Source: Flagellimonas sediminis (GTDB lineage: Bacteria > Bacteroidota > Bacteroidia > Flavobacteriales > Flavobacteriaceae). From it: a DNA stretch of 64,000 nt. The notes beneath the pieces were generated by a model that did no database searches, had not been told where the DNA came from, and worked only from the letters and a program-made list of their open reading frames with translations. The stretch's first letter is position 1. Every line of letters starts with the position of its first letter. Below are positions 50,888 to 60,573 of this stretch, piece by piece. The stretch lies in assembly GCF_010500845.1 (NCBI RefSeq), contig NZ_JAAAMI010000007.1:124001-188000 (forward strand). Reading direction: 5' to 3'. Made by a program: the position numbers and the translations under genes.

Positions 50888-51589
50888 TTAGCTTAGGTTT
50901 AACACGTCCTTCATAGTAAAAACTCCTGTCTTGCCCTGAATCCATTCGGCAGCGATTACGGCGCCAAGCGCAAAACCTTCCCTATTATGAGCTTCGTGTT
51001 TGATTTCAATTTTGTCAACCGCACTTTCATAAGAGATGCTATGCGTGCCGGGCACCATGCCTTCGCGAATGGAATTTATTGCAATGGTCTTATCCCCGGT
51101 TTCATTCAACTTCCAATTTTTATAGCTCGAGTTTTGAATGATTCCTTCGGCCAAGGTAATGGCGGTACCACTTGGGGCATCCAATTTTTGGGTATGGTGG
51201 ATTTCTTCCATGGAAACCTTGTATTGCTCCAATCCTGCCATCATTTTTGCCAAATGGGCGTTGAGTTCAAAAAAGATATTGACTCCGAGGCTAAAGTTGG
51301 ATGCATAAATAAAGGCCCCGTTATTTTGTTGACATAGTTCAACGGCATCGGCATAATTGGCCAACCAACCAGTTGTGCCACTGATTACGGGGACTCCATT
51401 TTTAAAGCAATTGGTAATGTTTTCAAAAGCCGCATCTGGCGCGCTGAAATCGATGGCCACATCCATGGACTTGAAATCGATATCTGTTGCACCGGCATCA
51501 ATTTTGGCTACAATGGTATGGCCTCTTTCCACAGCGATCTGCTCGATCATCTTGCCCATTTTGCCATATCCAAAAAGACCAATATTCAT
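50888..51589 (-). CDS. dapB: 4-hydroxy-tetrahydrodipicolinate reductase
   Basis: This 233-residue enzyme reduces HTPA with NAD(P)H in lysine and diaminopimelate synthesis. The Rossmann loop GYGKMGKMIEQ, VISGTTGW, the catalytic His pair (131/132) and Lys135 in HHTQKLDAPSGTA are visible. It lies 3 bases after the DUF5683 gene and 48 bases before lepB on the minus strand. The length is slightly short but normal for the phylum. Confidence 0.96.
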   Translation of the reverse strand: MNIGLFGYGKMGKMIEQIAVERGHTIVAKIDAGATDIDFKSMDVAIDFSAPDAAFENITNCFKNGVPVISGTTGWLANYADAVELCQQNNGAFIYASNFSLGVNIFFELNAHLAKMMAGLEQYKVSMEEIHHTQKLDAPSGTAITLAEGIIQNSSYKNWKLNETGDKTIAINSIREGMVPGTHSISYESAVDKIEIKHEAHNREGFALGAVIAAEWIQGKTGVFTMKDVLNLS

Positions 51590-51592
51590 AGT

Positions 51593-52237
51593 TTAAAATT
51601 TAACGACCAAGGCCATCCCGTAATTGGGTTGGTTGGTCAGTGGGTTCAAATCCAAATAAGGTTTAATGTCGAAGGACAGGTTGTCGTCCACGTTGTATTG
51701 TTTCAAATGGGCATCCACGTTGGCATCGATGATGTTCAGGGCGTACAGTGCAATGGTAATTACTAAGGATAGGTCGCGGTCCCGCTGGGCACTTTCTTGT
51801 TCCTCTTGGAGGGCCTCGTCCGATACACGAGGGGTAGTTCCATCACCATAAAATTCATCATCCGTAAAACCTGCCAAACGTCGTTTGAAGGCATTCCGAG
51901 CTATTCTATATCGCGTATTGTTATAGGAATAGGCATATATACCCGTTCCCATGGCACCCCATACAATCGGGACCTTCCAATATCGTTTATTATAAATCTG
52001 TCCAAGGCCAGGTACTATGGCAGAGTAAAAGGCAGCCCTACTGGGAGCTAGGGGATTCACACTTTCCCTTTTGCTTACTTCCTCAAAGGTAATGCCCTTG
52101 CCATTCAACCCTTGGGACAAGGAATCCACTTCTTTGGTTTGAGGTTGTTCTTTTTCCTCGGTTTCTTGTTTTTCCTGGGAAAAGCCAATCTGAAGGAACA
52201 ATAGGGAAAAGAACCAAAAAAGAAGGTTTTTACTCAC
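51593..52237 (-). CDS. DUF5683 exported or membrane protein
   Basis: The 214-residue product starts with GTG at 52237, which overlaps the parB stop by 8 bases (GTGAGTAA). A signal peptide (residues ~1-20, FFSLLFLQIGFSQ) is followed by an acidic linker (EKQETEEKEQPQTKE) and the DUF5683 core: SRAAFYSAIVPGLGQIYNKRYWKVPIVWG, which has one or two hydrophobic segments. Function is unknown. It sits between parB and dapB, an arrangement that I recall as common in Flavobacteriaceae. Confidence 0.82.
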   Translation of the reverse strand: MSKNLLFWFFSLLFLQIGFSQEKQETEEKEQPQTKEVDSLSQGLNGKGITFEEVSKRESVNPLAPSRAAFYSAIVPGLGQIYNKRYWKVPIVWGAMGTGIYAYSYNNTRYRIARNAFKRRLAGFTDDEFYGDGTTPRVSDEALQEEQESAQRDRDLSLVITIALYALNIIDANVDAHLKQYNVDDNLSFDIKPYLDLNPLTNQPNYGMALVVKF

Positions 52238-53144
52238 CAGTCAATAGTTTTTTTATACGCTTGAACTCTTCCTCGGAATGGAAGGGAATCACAATCTTAC
52301 CTTTGCCGTTGCTGGATGCCATGACATCGACTTTTGCGGAAAGGTAATCTTTTAAGGCATCAATGCCATTGGAGACGAAGCTGGGCACTTGTGCCTGTTT
52401 GCCATTCTTGTTCTTTTCTACCGTAGGACTGTCCGAAGGTTCTTTGTAATCTTTCACGATCTTTTCGGTCTCGCGAACGGATAGGCCATTGGAAACAATT
52501 TTTTCATAAATGGCGATCTGGTCCTTTTTCTTGTCAATGTTGATTAAGGCCCTGCCATGACCCATACTGATGAATCCATCACGCATTCCAGTTTGAATGA
52601 TGGGATGTAGTTTCAACAGCCTGAGGTAATTGGTGATGGTAGAACGCTTTTTGCCAACGCGATCACTCAATTTTTCTTGGGTAATCTGGATTTCATCAAT
52701 TAGGCGTTGATAAGACAGCGCAATTTCAATGGGGTCAAGGTCCTGCCTTTGGATGTTCTCCACTAAGGCCATTTCCAAGGATTCCTGGTCGTTGGCAATA
52801 CGGATGTAGGCAGGAATGGTGGCAAGCCCCACCAACTTGGAGGCCCGATACCTGCGCTCTCCCGAAACCAACTGGAATTTGTTGAAATCGAGTTTACGAA
52901 CAGTAATGGGTTGTATGATACCTAGTTCTCGGATGGAACTGGCCAACTCTTCAAGGGCTTCGTCGTTAAAATTGGAACGCGGCTGAAAGGGGTTCATCTC
53001 AATGGATTCAATATCCAATTCCACTACATTACCGATGACCTTGTCCGCATTTTTGTCCGAAACGGATTGAATATCGTTCTCGGGGTCCTTCAAAAGAGCG
53101 GACAGGCCTCTACCCAAAGCCTGTTTTTTAGTTGCTTTCGCCAT
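52230..53144 (-). CDS. parB: chromosome-partitioning protein ParB
   Basis: This 304-residue protein has a ParB/Sulfiredoxin-like N-domain (LDIESIEMNPFQPRSNF, LVSGERRYRASKLVG with the GERR motif, ENIQRQDLDPIE) and a central HTH (TQEKLSDRVGKKRSTITNYLRLL), with a basic C-terminus. It binds parS and forms the CTP-dependent clamp that ParA moves. Start is the ATG at 53144, directly after the parA stop. No obvious parS palindrome was found in the window. Confidence 0.96.
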   Translation of the reverse strand: MAKATKKQALGRGLSALLKDPENDIQSVSDKNADKVIGNVVELDIESIEMNPFQPRSNFNDEALEELASSIRELGIIQPITVRKLDFNKFQLVSGERRYRASKLVGLATIPAYIRIANDQESLEMALVENIQRQDLDPIEIALSYQRLIDEIQITQEKLSDRVGKKRSTITNYLRLLKLHPIIQTGMRDGFISMGHGRALINIDKKKDQIAIYEKIVSNGLSVRETEKIVKDYKEPSDSPTVEKNKNGKQAQVPSFVSNGIDALKDYLSAKVDVMASSNGKGKIVIPFHSEEEFKRIKKLLTGE

Positions 53145-53918
53145 TTAAACTTTCTCCTTGTTTTTCTTCAAAATTTCGTTGGCCAAGTTAAGATAATTCG
53201 AGGCACCCTTACTGCTGGCATCATATTTAATGATGCTTTCCCCATAACTTGGTGCTTCACTCAGCCTTACGTTTCTTTGGATGATGGTATCGAAGACCAT
53301 ATCCGCGAAGTGTTTTTTCACTTCTTCAACAACTTGATTGGACAAGCGTAGCCTTGAATCGTACATTGTCAATAGCATCCCTTCAATGTCCAGATCGTTG
53401 TTGTGTATTCTTTGGACGCTTTTTACCGTATTCAGCAGTTTGCCCAATCCTTCCAATGCAAAATATTCACATTGGATGGGGATCATTACAGAATCGGCAG
53501 CGGTAAGGGCATTCAAAGTCAAAAGTCCTAAAGAAGGTGCACAATCGATCAAAACATAATCGTAACGGTCACCAAGGTCTTTAAGTGCTTCCTTTAACAT
53601 GTATTCCCTATTGTCCTTGTCCACCAGTTCTATCTCGATGGCCACAAGATCAATATGGGCCGGAATAAGGTCTACATTGGGGGAATCGGTGGAGATAATC
53701 ACATCGTCCACGCCCATGGTATGTTCCAAAAGTTGATAGGTTCCATGTTCCACGGAATCCACATCAATGCCTAAGCCAGATGTTGCATTGGCCTGGGGGT
53801 CGGCATCGATCAACAAAACTTTCTGTTCCAGTACACCAAGTGAGGCCGCTAGGTTAACCGTAGTGGTCGTTTTTCCCACACCGCCCTTTTGGTTTGCAAT
53901 AGCAATAATCTTGCCCAT
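53145..53918 (-). CDS. parA: chromosome-partitioning ATPase ParA
   Basis: This 257-residue Walker-type ATPase has the deviant P-loop KGGVGKTT at 11-18, IDADPQANATSGLG and the DYVLIDCAPSLGLL Walker B. It works with ParB in origin segregation. The gene heads the seven-gene minus-strand run parA-parB-DUF5683-dapB-lepB-WbqC-DUF6122. A near-consensus -7 (TATTTTTA) lies about 25 bases upstream. The 135-base gap before the mutase gene shows nothing else. Confidence 0.96.
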   Translation of the reverse strand: MGKIIAIANQKGGVGKTTTTVNLAASLGVLEQKVLLIDADPQANATSGLGIDVDSVEHGTYQLLEHTMGVDDVIISTDSPNVDLIPAHIDLVAIEIELVDKDNREYMLKEALKDLGDRYDYVLIDCAPSLGLLTLNALTAADSVMIPIQCEYFALEGLGKLLNTVKSVQRIHNNDLDIEGMLLTMYDSRLRLSNQVVEEVKKHFADMVFDTIIQRNVRLSEAPSYGESIIKYDASSKGASNYLNLANEILKKNKEKV

Positions 53919-54053
53919 TTCATAGTAAGTTAGGTGCTAAAAATACGATTATTTAAGATGCCAGAAAATGTAAATTGTTAACAGAGGGTGAATAAACCCA
54001 CCATTAAGCGTTAAAGAAAGTTAAAGTTATATTTATAAGCCATTTAAGAGGGC

Positions 54054-56126
54054 TCAATCCATCAAGATGTTCAAGATTTCCATGGCCGCATCCGCAATTT
54101 TGGTACCAGGACCAAAAACCGCTACGGCACCGTTCTCTATCAAGTGCCCGTAATCCTGTTTGGGGATGACACCACCCACGATGACCATGATATCTTCGCG
54201 CCCCAGTTTTTTGAGCTCTTGTACTACTTCGGGAACCAGGGTTTTGTGTCCGCCCGCCAAGGAAGAAATGCCCAAAATGTGGACATCGTTTTCCACGGCT
54301 TGTTTGGCCACTTCCGCAGGGGTTTGGAAAAGAGGCCCGATATCCACATCGAAACCTAGATCGGCGTAGCCGGTAGCCACCACTTTGGCACCTCGATCGT
54401 GTCCATCCTGACCCATTTTGGCCACCATGATCCGAGGTCTTCGCCCTTCTTGAAGCGCAAATTCATCGGCCATTTTTCGGGCCTTTTCAAAACTTTCGTC
54501 GTTTTTGATTTCTTTGGAATACACGCCTGTAAAGGATTGGATTTTAGCTTTGTACCGCCCAAACGCACTTTCCATGGCATCGCTGATTTCACCTAGGGTA
54601 GCACGTTCTTTGGCAGCATGCACTGCTAAAGCTAGCAAATTTTTACGGTCTCCAGCTTGTTCATTGGCTTTTTTGGCCGCCGACCTAATTTGTTCCAATG
54701 CCTTCTCGACTGCTTTGGTATTTCTGGTGGACTTAATCTGTTCCAGAATTACCATCTGCTGTTTGCGTACTTTGGCATTGTCCACTTCCAAGATCTGAAG
54801 GTCGTCCTCGTTTTCCAATTGATATTTGTTCACGCCTACGATAATATCCTGGCCACTATCGATTCGGGCCTGTTTTTTGGCCGCGGCTTCTTCAATGCGC
54901 ATTTTGGGGATACCTGCTTCAATGGCCTTGGTCATGCCGCCCAATTTTTCCACTTCTTGAATCAGTTTCCAAGCTTCCTCTGCAATATCGTGCGTCAATT
55001 TTTCAATCTTATGGCTACCGGCCCATGGGTCCACGGTTTTGGTGATATGGGTCTCCAATTGCAAGAAAATCTGTGTATTACGGGCAATCCTAGCTGAAAA
55101 ATCCGTGGGTAGGGCAATGGCCTCATCCAAAGCATTGGTGTGTAGACTTTGGGTTCCGCCAAAAGCGGCGGCCATAGCCTCAATCGTGGTTCTGGCCACA
55201 TTGTTGAAGGGGTCCTGCTCCGTCAAACTCCAACCACTGGTCTGACTATGGGTGCGCAGCATCAGCGATTTGTCACTTTTGGGTTGAAACTGTTCCACCA
55301 ATTTGGCCCAGAGCATACGGCCCGCCCTCATTTTGGCAATTTCTGTAAAATGGTTCATCCCAATTCCCCAGAAAAAGGAAAGTCGTGGAGCGAACTCATC
55401 AATTTTTAAACCTGCCTTTATTCCGGTTCGGATGTATTCAATGCCATCGGCCAAAGTATAGGCCAATTCCATGGCCGCAGGGGCACCTGCTTCGTGCATG
55501 TGGTAGCCCGATATACTGATGCTATTGAACTTGGGCATTTTTTTGCTGGTAAACTCAAAAATATCGGCCACAATCTGCATGGAAGGAGTGGGTGGATAGA
55601 TGTAGGTATTCCGAACCATAAACTCCTTGAGAATATCATTTTGAATGGTCCCGGCCAATTTTTCCATGGGAACACCCTGCTCCTCGGCGGCCACAATGTA
55701 AAAGGCCATGATAGGGATGACGGCTCCGTTCATGGTCATGGAAACGGACATTTCATCCAAGGGAATGCCATCAAAAAGAATTTTCATGTCCTCAACAGAA
55801 TCGATGGCCACCCCAGCTTTTCCCACATCGCCCACAACTCGGTCATTGTCGGAATCATATCCTCGGTGCGTGGGTAGGTCGAAGGCAACGGAGAGCCCTT
55901 TTTGGCCCGCCGCCAAATTTCTACGGTAGAAGGCATTGCTTTCCTCGGCAGTGGAAAATCCTGCATATTGGCGAATGGTCCATGGTCGTTGCACATACAT
56001 GGTGGAGTAGGGCCCCCGGAGAAAAGGGGAGATTCCGGCGGCAAAATTTTCGTGACCGAGGTTTTGGGTCTCGACTCCGATTGACCCTGCGGCCAATTCT
56101 AGGTTTTGAAGGTTCTTTCTACTCAT
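54054..56126 (-). CDS. scpA: methylmalonyl-CoA mutase, large (B12-binding) subunit
   Basis: This 690-residue subunit has the TIM-barrel substrate domain (about 30-540) and a C-terminal cobalamin-binding domain from about 560 with DGHDRG at 574-579, whose His576 would be the lower ligand of B12, then [16 protein letters not shown] and VGGVIP. Blocks such as [20 protein letters not shown] and [12 protein letters not shown] are typical. It converts methylmalonyl-CoA to succinyl-CoA. It overlaps the small-subunit gene by 8 bases (ATGAGTAG), so the two are coupled. Confidence 0.96.
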   Translation of the reverse strand: MSRKNLQNLELAAGSIGVETQNLGHENFAAGISPFLRGPYSTMYVQRPWTIRQYAGFSTAEESNAFYRRNLAAGQKGLSVAFDLPTHRGYDSDNDRVVGDVGKAGVAIDSVEDMKILFDGIPLDEMSVSMTMNGAVIPIMAFYIVAAEEQGVPMEKLAGTIQNDILKEFMVRNTYIYPPTPSMQIVADIFEFTSKKMPKFNSISISGYHMHEAGAPAAMELAYTLADGIEYIRTGIKAGLKIDEFAPRLSFFWGIGMNHFTEIAKMRAGRMLWAKLVEQFQPKSDKSLMLRTHSQTSGWSLTEQDPFNNVARTTIEAMAAAFGGTQSLHTNALDEAIALPTDFSARIARNTQIFLQLETHITKTVDPWAGSHKIEKLTHDIAEEAWKLIQEVEKLGGMTKAIEAGIPKMRIEEAAAKKQARIDSGQDIIVGVNKYQLENEDDLQILEVDNAKVRKQQMVILEQIKSTRNTKAVEKALEQIRSAAKKANEQAGDRKNLLALAVHAAKERATLGEISDAMESAFGRYKAKIQSFTGVYSKEIKNDESFEKARKMADEFALQEGRRPRIMVAKMGQDGHDRGAKVVATGYADLGFDVDIGPLFQTPAEVAKQAVENDVHILGISSLAGGHKTLVPEVVQELKKLGREDIMVIVGGVIPKQDYGHLIENGAVAVFGPGTKIADAAMEILNILMD

Positions 56127-57504
56127 GGTCCAATCTTTTTTGTTCCGAAGTTTCTGCCAATCGCTTTTCTATAATGGGCACTATTATAGTTTTTTTAGGC
56201 TGCGTCTTTACGAAAGGATACAATTCTAGGTCATCCTTCATGCGGTCCTGTGGATTTTGGTATTTGTTGGTGCCCAACGAAATGATCTTGCCTTCGTCAA
56301 ACAATTCTTGTTCTTTGGCGGCACTTTCCTTGATTTTTTGTTGGATGGTCCCTTTTTTCAAGGCATCCAAAAATCCTCCGGAAGCCTCCAACTGTTTGAA
56401 GAGTGCCAAGGCTTTTTCGGCCAATTGCTTCGTCAATGATTCAATGTAATAGGCACCTTCCGAGATTTCCGCAGCTTCGTTAAAATACCCTTCCTCCTTC
56501 AATAACAACAATTGGTTTCTGGCAATACGTTCCCCAAAGGCATTGTCCTTGTGATAAATGGCATCGTAGGGCAGGTTACAAACCGTATCCGCTCCTCCCA
56601 AAATGGCCGACATGCATTCCGAAGTGGTGCGCAGCATGTTCACATTGTAATCGTACAGCGTTTTGTTGCGTTTGGAAGGTACGGCCAAGATGTGGCAATC
56701 GTTATTCAAATCATAAGCAGGAGCTACGGTTTTCCAAAGCCAACGCAAGGCCCTCAATTTGGCTATCTCAAAGAAATAATTGCTGCCAACCGCCACTTTA
56801 AAGGTGATTGGGAAGAATCCCCCGACTGCGCTCGAAAAATGGTTCAAGTATTCATGGGCATGTGCCAAACCGTACGCCAATTGTTGCACCATGTTGGCCC
56901 CTGCGTTTTGATAAAGCGACAGGTCCACACCCACCACAGATACCTTTCTTGGAGATTGGGCCAATTTCAAAATTTCTTCCAAAATCTTATGGTCTTTCTC
57001 CAAGTTATGGAACCAATTGCCATCTTTGGCCAGATGACCAATTAGGTCGATATGGAGATGGATGGTGGCTTTACCATCTTTTGTAGCGGCCAACAATTTT
57101 TTGATGGGTTCCACCGCCAAAAATTCAAATTGAAAATGGACTGGGATTTTAGCTAAATCGATTTCGGAAAGCAGCACATTAAAATCGATTTCTTGGTTTG
57201 GAAGCGTAAAAATCAAGCTTTCCACTCCCTTTTGAAGGATTTCACGAGCCTTGGCATTGGCTTTTTTGGCATCGCCTGCGTAGATGGTTTGGGCAATGTT
57301 CCACGGATGGTTCTTACCAATGGAAAAGCTAGGAATGCCCTCAACGTCCTCTTCGTTATAAAAAGGCTTCACTTTGATTCCTTCCAACGATTCCCAAACC
57401 AAAGCTTCGTTGTAGTCGGCACCTTTTAGGTCGTATTGGATCTTTTGTTTCCATTGTTTGGCGGAAACTTTGGGAAACCCATCAAATAGGCCAGTGTTAC
57501 TCAT
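56119..57504 (-). CDS. mutA: methylmalonyl-CoA mutase, small subunit
   Basis: This 461-residue protein has the mutase barrel in recognisable but less conserved form ([59 protein letters not shown]). It ends before any B12 domain; there is no DxHxxG motif, so it is non-catalytic and shorter than the ~600-residue small subunits described elsewhere. It pairs with the large subunit, which follows with an 8-base overlap. Upstream it overlaps the DivIC-like gene by 8 bases (ATGAGTAA). Confidence 0.93.
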   Translation of the reverse strand: MSNTGLFDGFPKVSAKQWKQKIQYDLKGADYNEALVWESLEGIKVKPFYNEEDVEGIPSFSIGKNHPWNIAQTIYAGDAKKANAKAREILQKGVESLIFTLPNQEIDFNVLLSEIDLAKIPVHFQFEFLAVEPIKKLLAATKDGKATIHLHIDLIGHLAKDGNWFHNLEKDHKILEEILKLAQSPRKVSVVGVDLSLYQNAGANMVQQLAYGLAHAHEYLNHFSSAVGGFFPITFKVAVGSNYFFEIAKLRALRWLWKTVAPAYDLNNDCHILAVPSKRNKTLYDYNVNMLRTTSECMSAILGGADTVCNLPYDAIYHKDNAFGERIARNQLLLLKEEGYFNEAAEISEGAYYIESLTKQLAEKALALFKQLEASGGFLDALKKGTIQQKIKESAAKEQELFDEGKIISLGTNKYQNPQDRMKDDLELYPFVKTQPKKTIIVPIIEKRLAETSEQKRLDHE

Positions 57505-57829
57505 CGTGTTTGTTCTTTATGCTGTCTTCGTATTCGATCAAAAAGATTTCTTCCTTATCTTTCTTCATGTAATATTTTTCCCTGGCCAACTTCTCGATTT
57601 CCTTTTCATCCGACATTTTTTCCAGAATCTCCTTGTCCTTTGCAATTTCTCCTTTCAAGAACTCTTTTTGCTTTTCCAGTTTTTTGATTTCGTTCCTTAG
57701 TTCTAAATGGATCAAAAGGGAATTGGTATCAAAAAAGGCCATCCAGATTACAAATATGGTCAGTACCAGGATGTACGTGTTCGTCATCAACTTAAACCAT
57801 TTTTTTTGTTTGAGATCCTTGAGCCCCAT
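57497..57829 (-). CDS. septum formation initiator (DivIC/FtsB-like)
   Basis: This 110-residue bitopic protein has a short cytoplasmic N-terminus, a transmembrane helix at about 17-35 (TYILVLTIFVIWMAFFD) and a coiled coil (IHLELRNEIKKLEKQKEFLKGEI) followed by LEKMSDEKEIEKLAREKYYMKKDKEEIF, the FtsB/DivIC signature. It links FtsL and FtsQ-type proteins in the divisome. It lies 2 bases after udk and overlaps mutA, an unusual place for a division gene but one I recall from related genomes. Confidence 0.9.
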   Translation of the reverse strand: MGLKDLKQKKWFKLMTNTYILVLTIFVIWMAFFDTNSLLIHLELRNEIKKLEKQKEFLKGEIAKDKEILEKMSDEKEIEKLAREKYYMKKDKEEIFLIEYEDSIKNKHDE

Positions 57830-57831
57830 AG

Positions 57832-58440
57832 CTACGTCAGTTTATTGTTGATGATGGTACGGACGATATCCACGGCCACCGTATTGTAATGGTTGTTCGG
57901 GATGATGATATCCGCAAACTCCTTTGACGGTTCAATGAATTGCTCGTGCATAGGTTTCACCGCGGTTTGATATCGGGTCAAAACCTTGTCAAGATCATGG
58001 CCACGTTCCCTAATATCCCTTTGCAACCTCCTGATCAACCGCTCATCGGAATCGGCATGTACAAAAATCTTGATGTCGAACATATCTCTTAGTTTCGGAT
58101 TGCTCAAGACCAGAATACCTTCCACGATCATCACCTTTCGGGGAGGGGTGGGTATGGTCTCCTGTAACCGTGTTTCCTCTACAAAGGAATAAATGGGCGT
58201 GTCTATGGTCTTCCCTTCCCGCAATTGCTCAATATGTTCAATGAGCAGATCAAAATCGATGGAATTCGGGTGGTCAAAATTGATTTTCGCCCTTTCTTGC
58301 CGATCCAAATGGGAAAGGTCGTTGTAATAGGAATCCTGGGATATGACCCCCACTTCATTTTTAGGAAGTTGGTCCACAATTTGGTTGACCACGGTGGTTT
58401 TACCACAACCAGTGCCCCCGGCAATCCCTAAGATCAGCAT
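57832..58440 (-). CDS. udk: uridine kinase
   Basis: The enzyme has 202 residues from the ATG at 58440; the frame opens upstream to 58470 but a -7 box overlaps that part. It has the P-loop GGTGCGKT at 8-15, QDSYYNDLSH, NFDHPNSIDFD and a nucleoside-binding RRLQRDIRERG segment. It phosphorylates uridine and cytidine in salvage. It is the first gene of the udk-DivIC-mutA-scpA operon. Confidence 0.95.
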   Translation of the reverse strand: MLILGIAGGTGCGKTTVVNQIVDQLPKNEVGVISQDSYYNDLSHLDRQERAKINFDHPNSIDFDLLIEHIEQLREGKTIDTPIYSFVEETRLQETIPTPPRKVMIVEGILVLSNPKLRDMFDIKIFVHADSDERLIRRLQRDIRERGHDLDKVLTRYQTAVKPMHEQFIEPSKEFADIIIPNNHYNTVAVDIVRTIINNKLT

Positions 58441-58457
58441 ACTTCTAATTTTGGTAC

Positions 58458-58465
58458 CAAAAATA
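58458..58465 (-). promoter_or_regulatory. -7 promoter box for udk
   Basis: Minus-strand TATTTTTG, 17 bases before the ATG at 58440. It supports that ATG over the more distal Met at 58470. Confidence 0.5.
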
Positions 58466-58568
58466 AGCAATTGATTAGATCTGCCCTCGGTTTAAAACTT
58501 TACATAATTAGTTCCCTTTTAGGAATTAAATGATGACCAAAGTCATAACCTTCCAAAGTTAATGGAAC

Positions 58569-58576
58569 TAGCTTTG
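58569..58576 (+). promoter_or_regulatory. -7 promoter box for the acyl-CoA carboxylase operon
   Basis: TAGCTTTG followed by TG, about 42 bases upstream of the ATG at 58619. No -33 TTG at standard distance. Confidence 0.4.
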
Positions 58577-58618
58577 TGTGATTCTAACGCATTAATCTTA
58601 TCTTTATCAGGGTAACCT

Positions 58619-59119
58619 ATGGAAACACTTTTTATGGATAACTCATATTCGGTCAAGGTTGATGCCGACTTTGACTTTAAACTTTCCAAAGACCAAATTT
58701 CCTCCTTGGATTTGATTAAAACAGGTACAAACAGCTATCATCTGTTGAAGGATGGCGTGTCTTACCACATTGAGATTTTGGATGCTGATTTTATTGCAGG
58801 GACTTATACCATTGGCATCAATGGCCGTGAGCATCAGGCCGTTATCAGTACTCCATTGGACGAACTTATTGAGAAAATGGGCTTTGCCACCAATTCCAAC
58901 AAGAACATCGATTCCATTGAGGCACCTATGCCCGGATTGATCTTGGATATATTGGTAAGCGAAGGACAAGAGGTGAAAGAGGAAGAACAGTTGGTGATCT
59001 TGGAGGCCATGAAGATGGAAAACATCATCACCTCACCTCGGAATGGGGTCATCAAGAAAATAGCCGTCAAGAAGGGAGATGCAGTTGACAAAAAACAGTT
59101 GTTGATTGAATTTCAATAA
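58619..59119 (+). CDS. biotin carboxyl carrier subunit of acyl-CoA carboxylase
   Basis: This 166-residue protein carries biotin on Lys132 in ILEAMKMENII, within a lipoyl/biotinyl domain (about 98-166, MPGLILDILVSEGQEV). The N-terminal ~90 residues form a beta-rich arm that would bind the carboxyltransferase (BT-like region of propionyl-CoA-type carboxylases). A second ATG lies at 58634. The biotin carboxylase gene follows after 6 bases, so it is the carrier of this three-subunit enzyme. Confidence 0.93.
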   Translation: METLFMDNSYSVKVDADFDFKLSKDQISSLDLIKTGTNSYHLLKDGVSYHIEILDADFIAGTYTIGINGREHQAVISTPLDELIEKMGFATNSNKNIDSIEAPMPGLILDILVSEGQEVKEEEQLVILEAMKMENIITSPRNGVIKKIAVKKGDAVDKKQLLIEFQ

Positions 59120-59125
59120 GATATC

Positions 59126-60568
59126 ATGAAAAAAATATTAATTGCCAATCGTGGCGAAATTGCGGTACGCGTGATGAAGACCGCAAAAAAAATGGGAATC
59201 CGAACCGTGGCGGTCTACTCCACCGTGGATAGGAATGCACTCCATGTGCAATTTGCCGATGAGGCCGTTTGCATCGGCGAAGCACCGTCCAACCAATCCT
59301 ATTTGCGGGGTGACAAGATCATTGAAGTGGCCAAACAACTCAACGTGGACGGCATCCACCCTGGATACGGTTTCCTTAGTGAAAATGCCGATTTTGCCGA
59401 AGCCGTTGAGAAGAGCGGGATTACTTTTATCGGCCCCAAAAGCAAGGCCATCCGCATGATGGGAAGCAAATTGGCGGCCAAGGAAGCCGTAAAAGCATAC
59501 AACATTCCCATGGTACCGGGTATTGATGAAGCCATTAGCGATGTGGCCAAGGCCCATGAGATTGCCAATGAGGTGGGTTATCCTATCTTGATCAAGGCCT
59601 CTGCAGGCGGTGGGGGTAAGGGTATGCGTATCGTGGAGCGCGAAGAAGATCTGGAATCCGGTATGAAACGTGCCATCAGCGAGGCGACCTCGGCTTTTGG
59701 GGACGGTTCCGTTTTTGTGGAAAAATATGTGAAATCGCCAAGGCATATTGAGGTTCAGGTGATGGCCGATACCCATGGTAACGTATTACACTTTTTTGAA
59801 AGAGAGTGCAGTGTTCAACGCCGTCACCAAAAGGTGGTGGAAGAAGCTCCATCATCCATATTGACACCGGAAAAGAGAAAGGAAATGGGCATTGCTGCCA
59901 CCAAGGTGGCTCAAGCCTGTGACTATATTGGGGCCGGAACCGTTGAATTTTTGATGGATGCCGACCACAACTATTACTTTTTGGAGATGAACACCCGTTT
60001 GCAGGTGGAGCACCCCGTTACCGAAATGATCACGGGAGTGGATTTGGTGGAATTGCAGATCAGGATAGCAAGGGGAGAGGCCCTGCCCATGGAACAGGAA
60101 GATCTTTCCATTCATGGCCATGCGGTGGAACTTCGGGTGTATGCGGAAGATCCTTTAAATGACTTTTTACCCAGTGTAGGGAATTTGGAAACCTATCAAC
60201 TTCCTGTTGGGGAAGGTATTCGGGTGGACAATGGTTTTGAGGAGGGCATGGATATTCCCATCTATTACGATCCCATGCTGTCCAAGTTGATTGCCTACGG
60301 CAAGACCCGCGAAGAGGCCATTGAATTGATGTTGGATGCCATCAACAATTACAAAGTAAAGGGTGTGCAGACGACCCTGCCTTTTGGAAGTTTTGTTTTT
60401 GCACATGAAGCGTTCCGTTCCGGAAATTTTGATACCCACTTTGTAAAAAATCATTATTCCCCCGATAAGATTCACGAAGAAAACTCCAAGCATGCCGAAG
60501 TTGCCGCTTTGGTGGCCCTTCAACAGTATTTGGAAGATAAAAATATAGTGAGATTACCTTCAAATTGA
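59126..60568 (+). CDS. accC: biotin carboxylase subunit of acyl-CoA carboxylase
   Basis: This 480-residue ATP-grasp enzyme carboxylates the carrier biotin with ATP and bicarbonate. Motifs are [68 protein letters not shown]. Together with the flanking carrier and carboxyltransferase genes it would form propionyl-CoA carboxylase, feeding the methylmalonyl-CoA mutase encoded about 2.5 kb away. The symbol is given for the family; whether the organism has a second, acetyl-CoA-specific copy is not visible. Confidence 0.94.
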   Translation: MKKILIANRGEIAVRVMKTAKKMGIRTVAVYSTVDRNALHVQFADEAVCIGEAPSNQSYLRGDKIIEVAKQLNVDGIHPGYGFLSENADFAEAVEKSGITFIGPKSKAIRMMGSKLAAKEAVKAYNIPMVPGIDEAISDVAKAHEIANEVGYPILIKASAGGGGKGMRIVEREEDLESGMKRAISEATSAFGDGSVFVEKYVKSPRHIEVQVMADTHGNVLHFFERECSVQRRHQKVVEEAPSSILTPEKRKEMGIAATKVAQACDYIGAGTVEFLMDADHNYYFLEMNTRLQVEHPVTEMITGVDLVELQIRIARGEALPMEQEDLSIHGHAVELRVYAEDPLNDFLPSVGNLETYQLPVGEGIRVDNGFEEGMDIPIYYDPMLSKLIAYGKTREEAIELMLDAINNYKVKGVQTTLPFGSFVFAHEAFRSGNFDTHFVKNHYSPDKIHEENSKHAEVAALVALQQYLEDKNIVRLPSN

Positions 60569-60573
60569 ACCCT

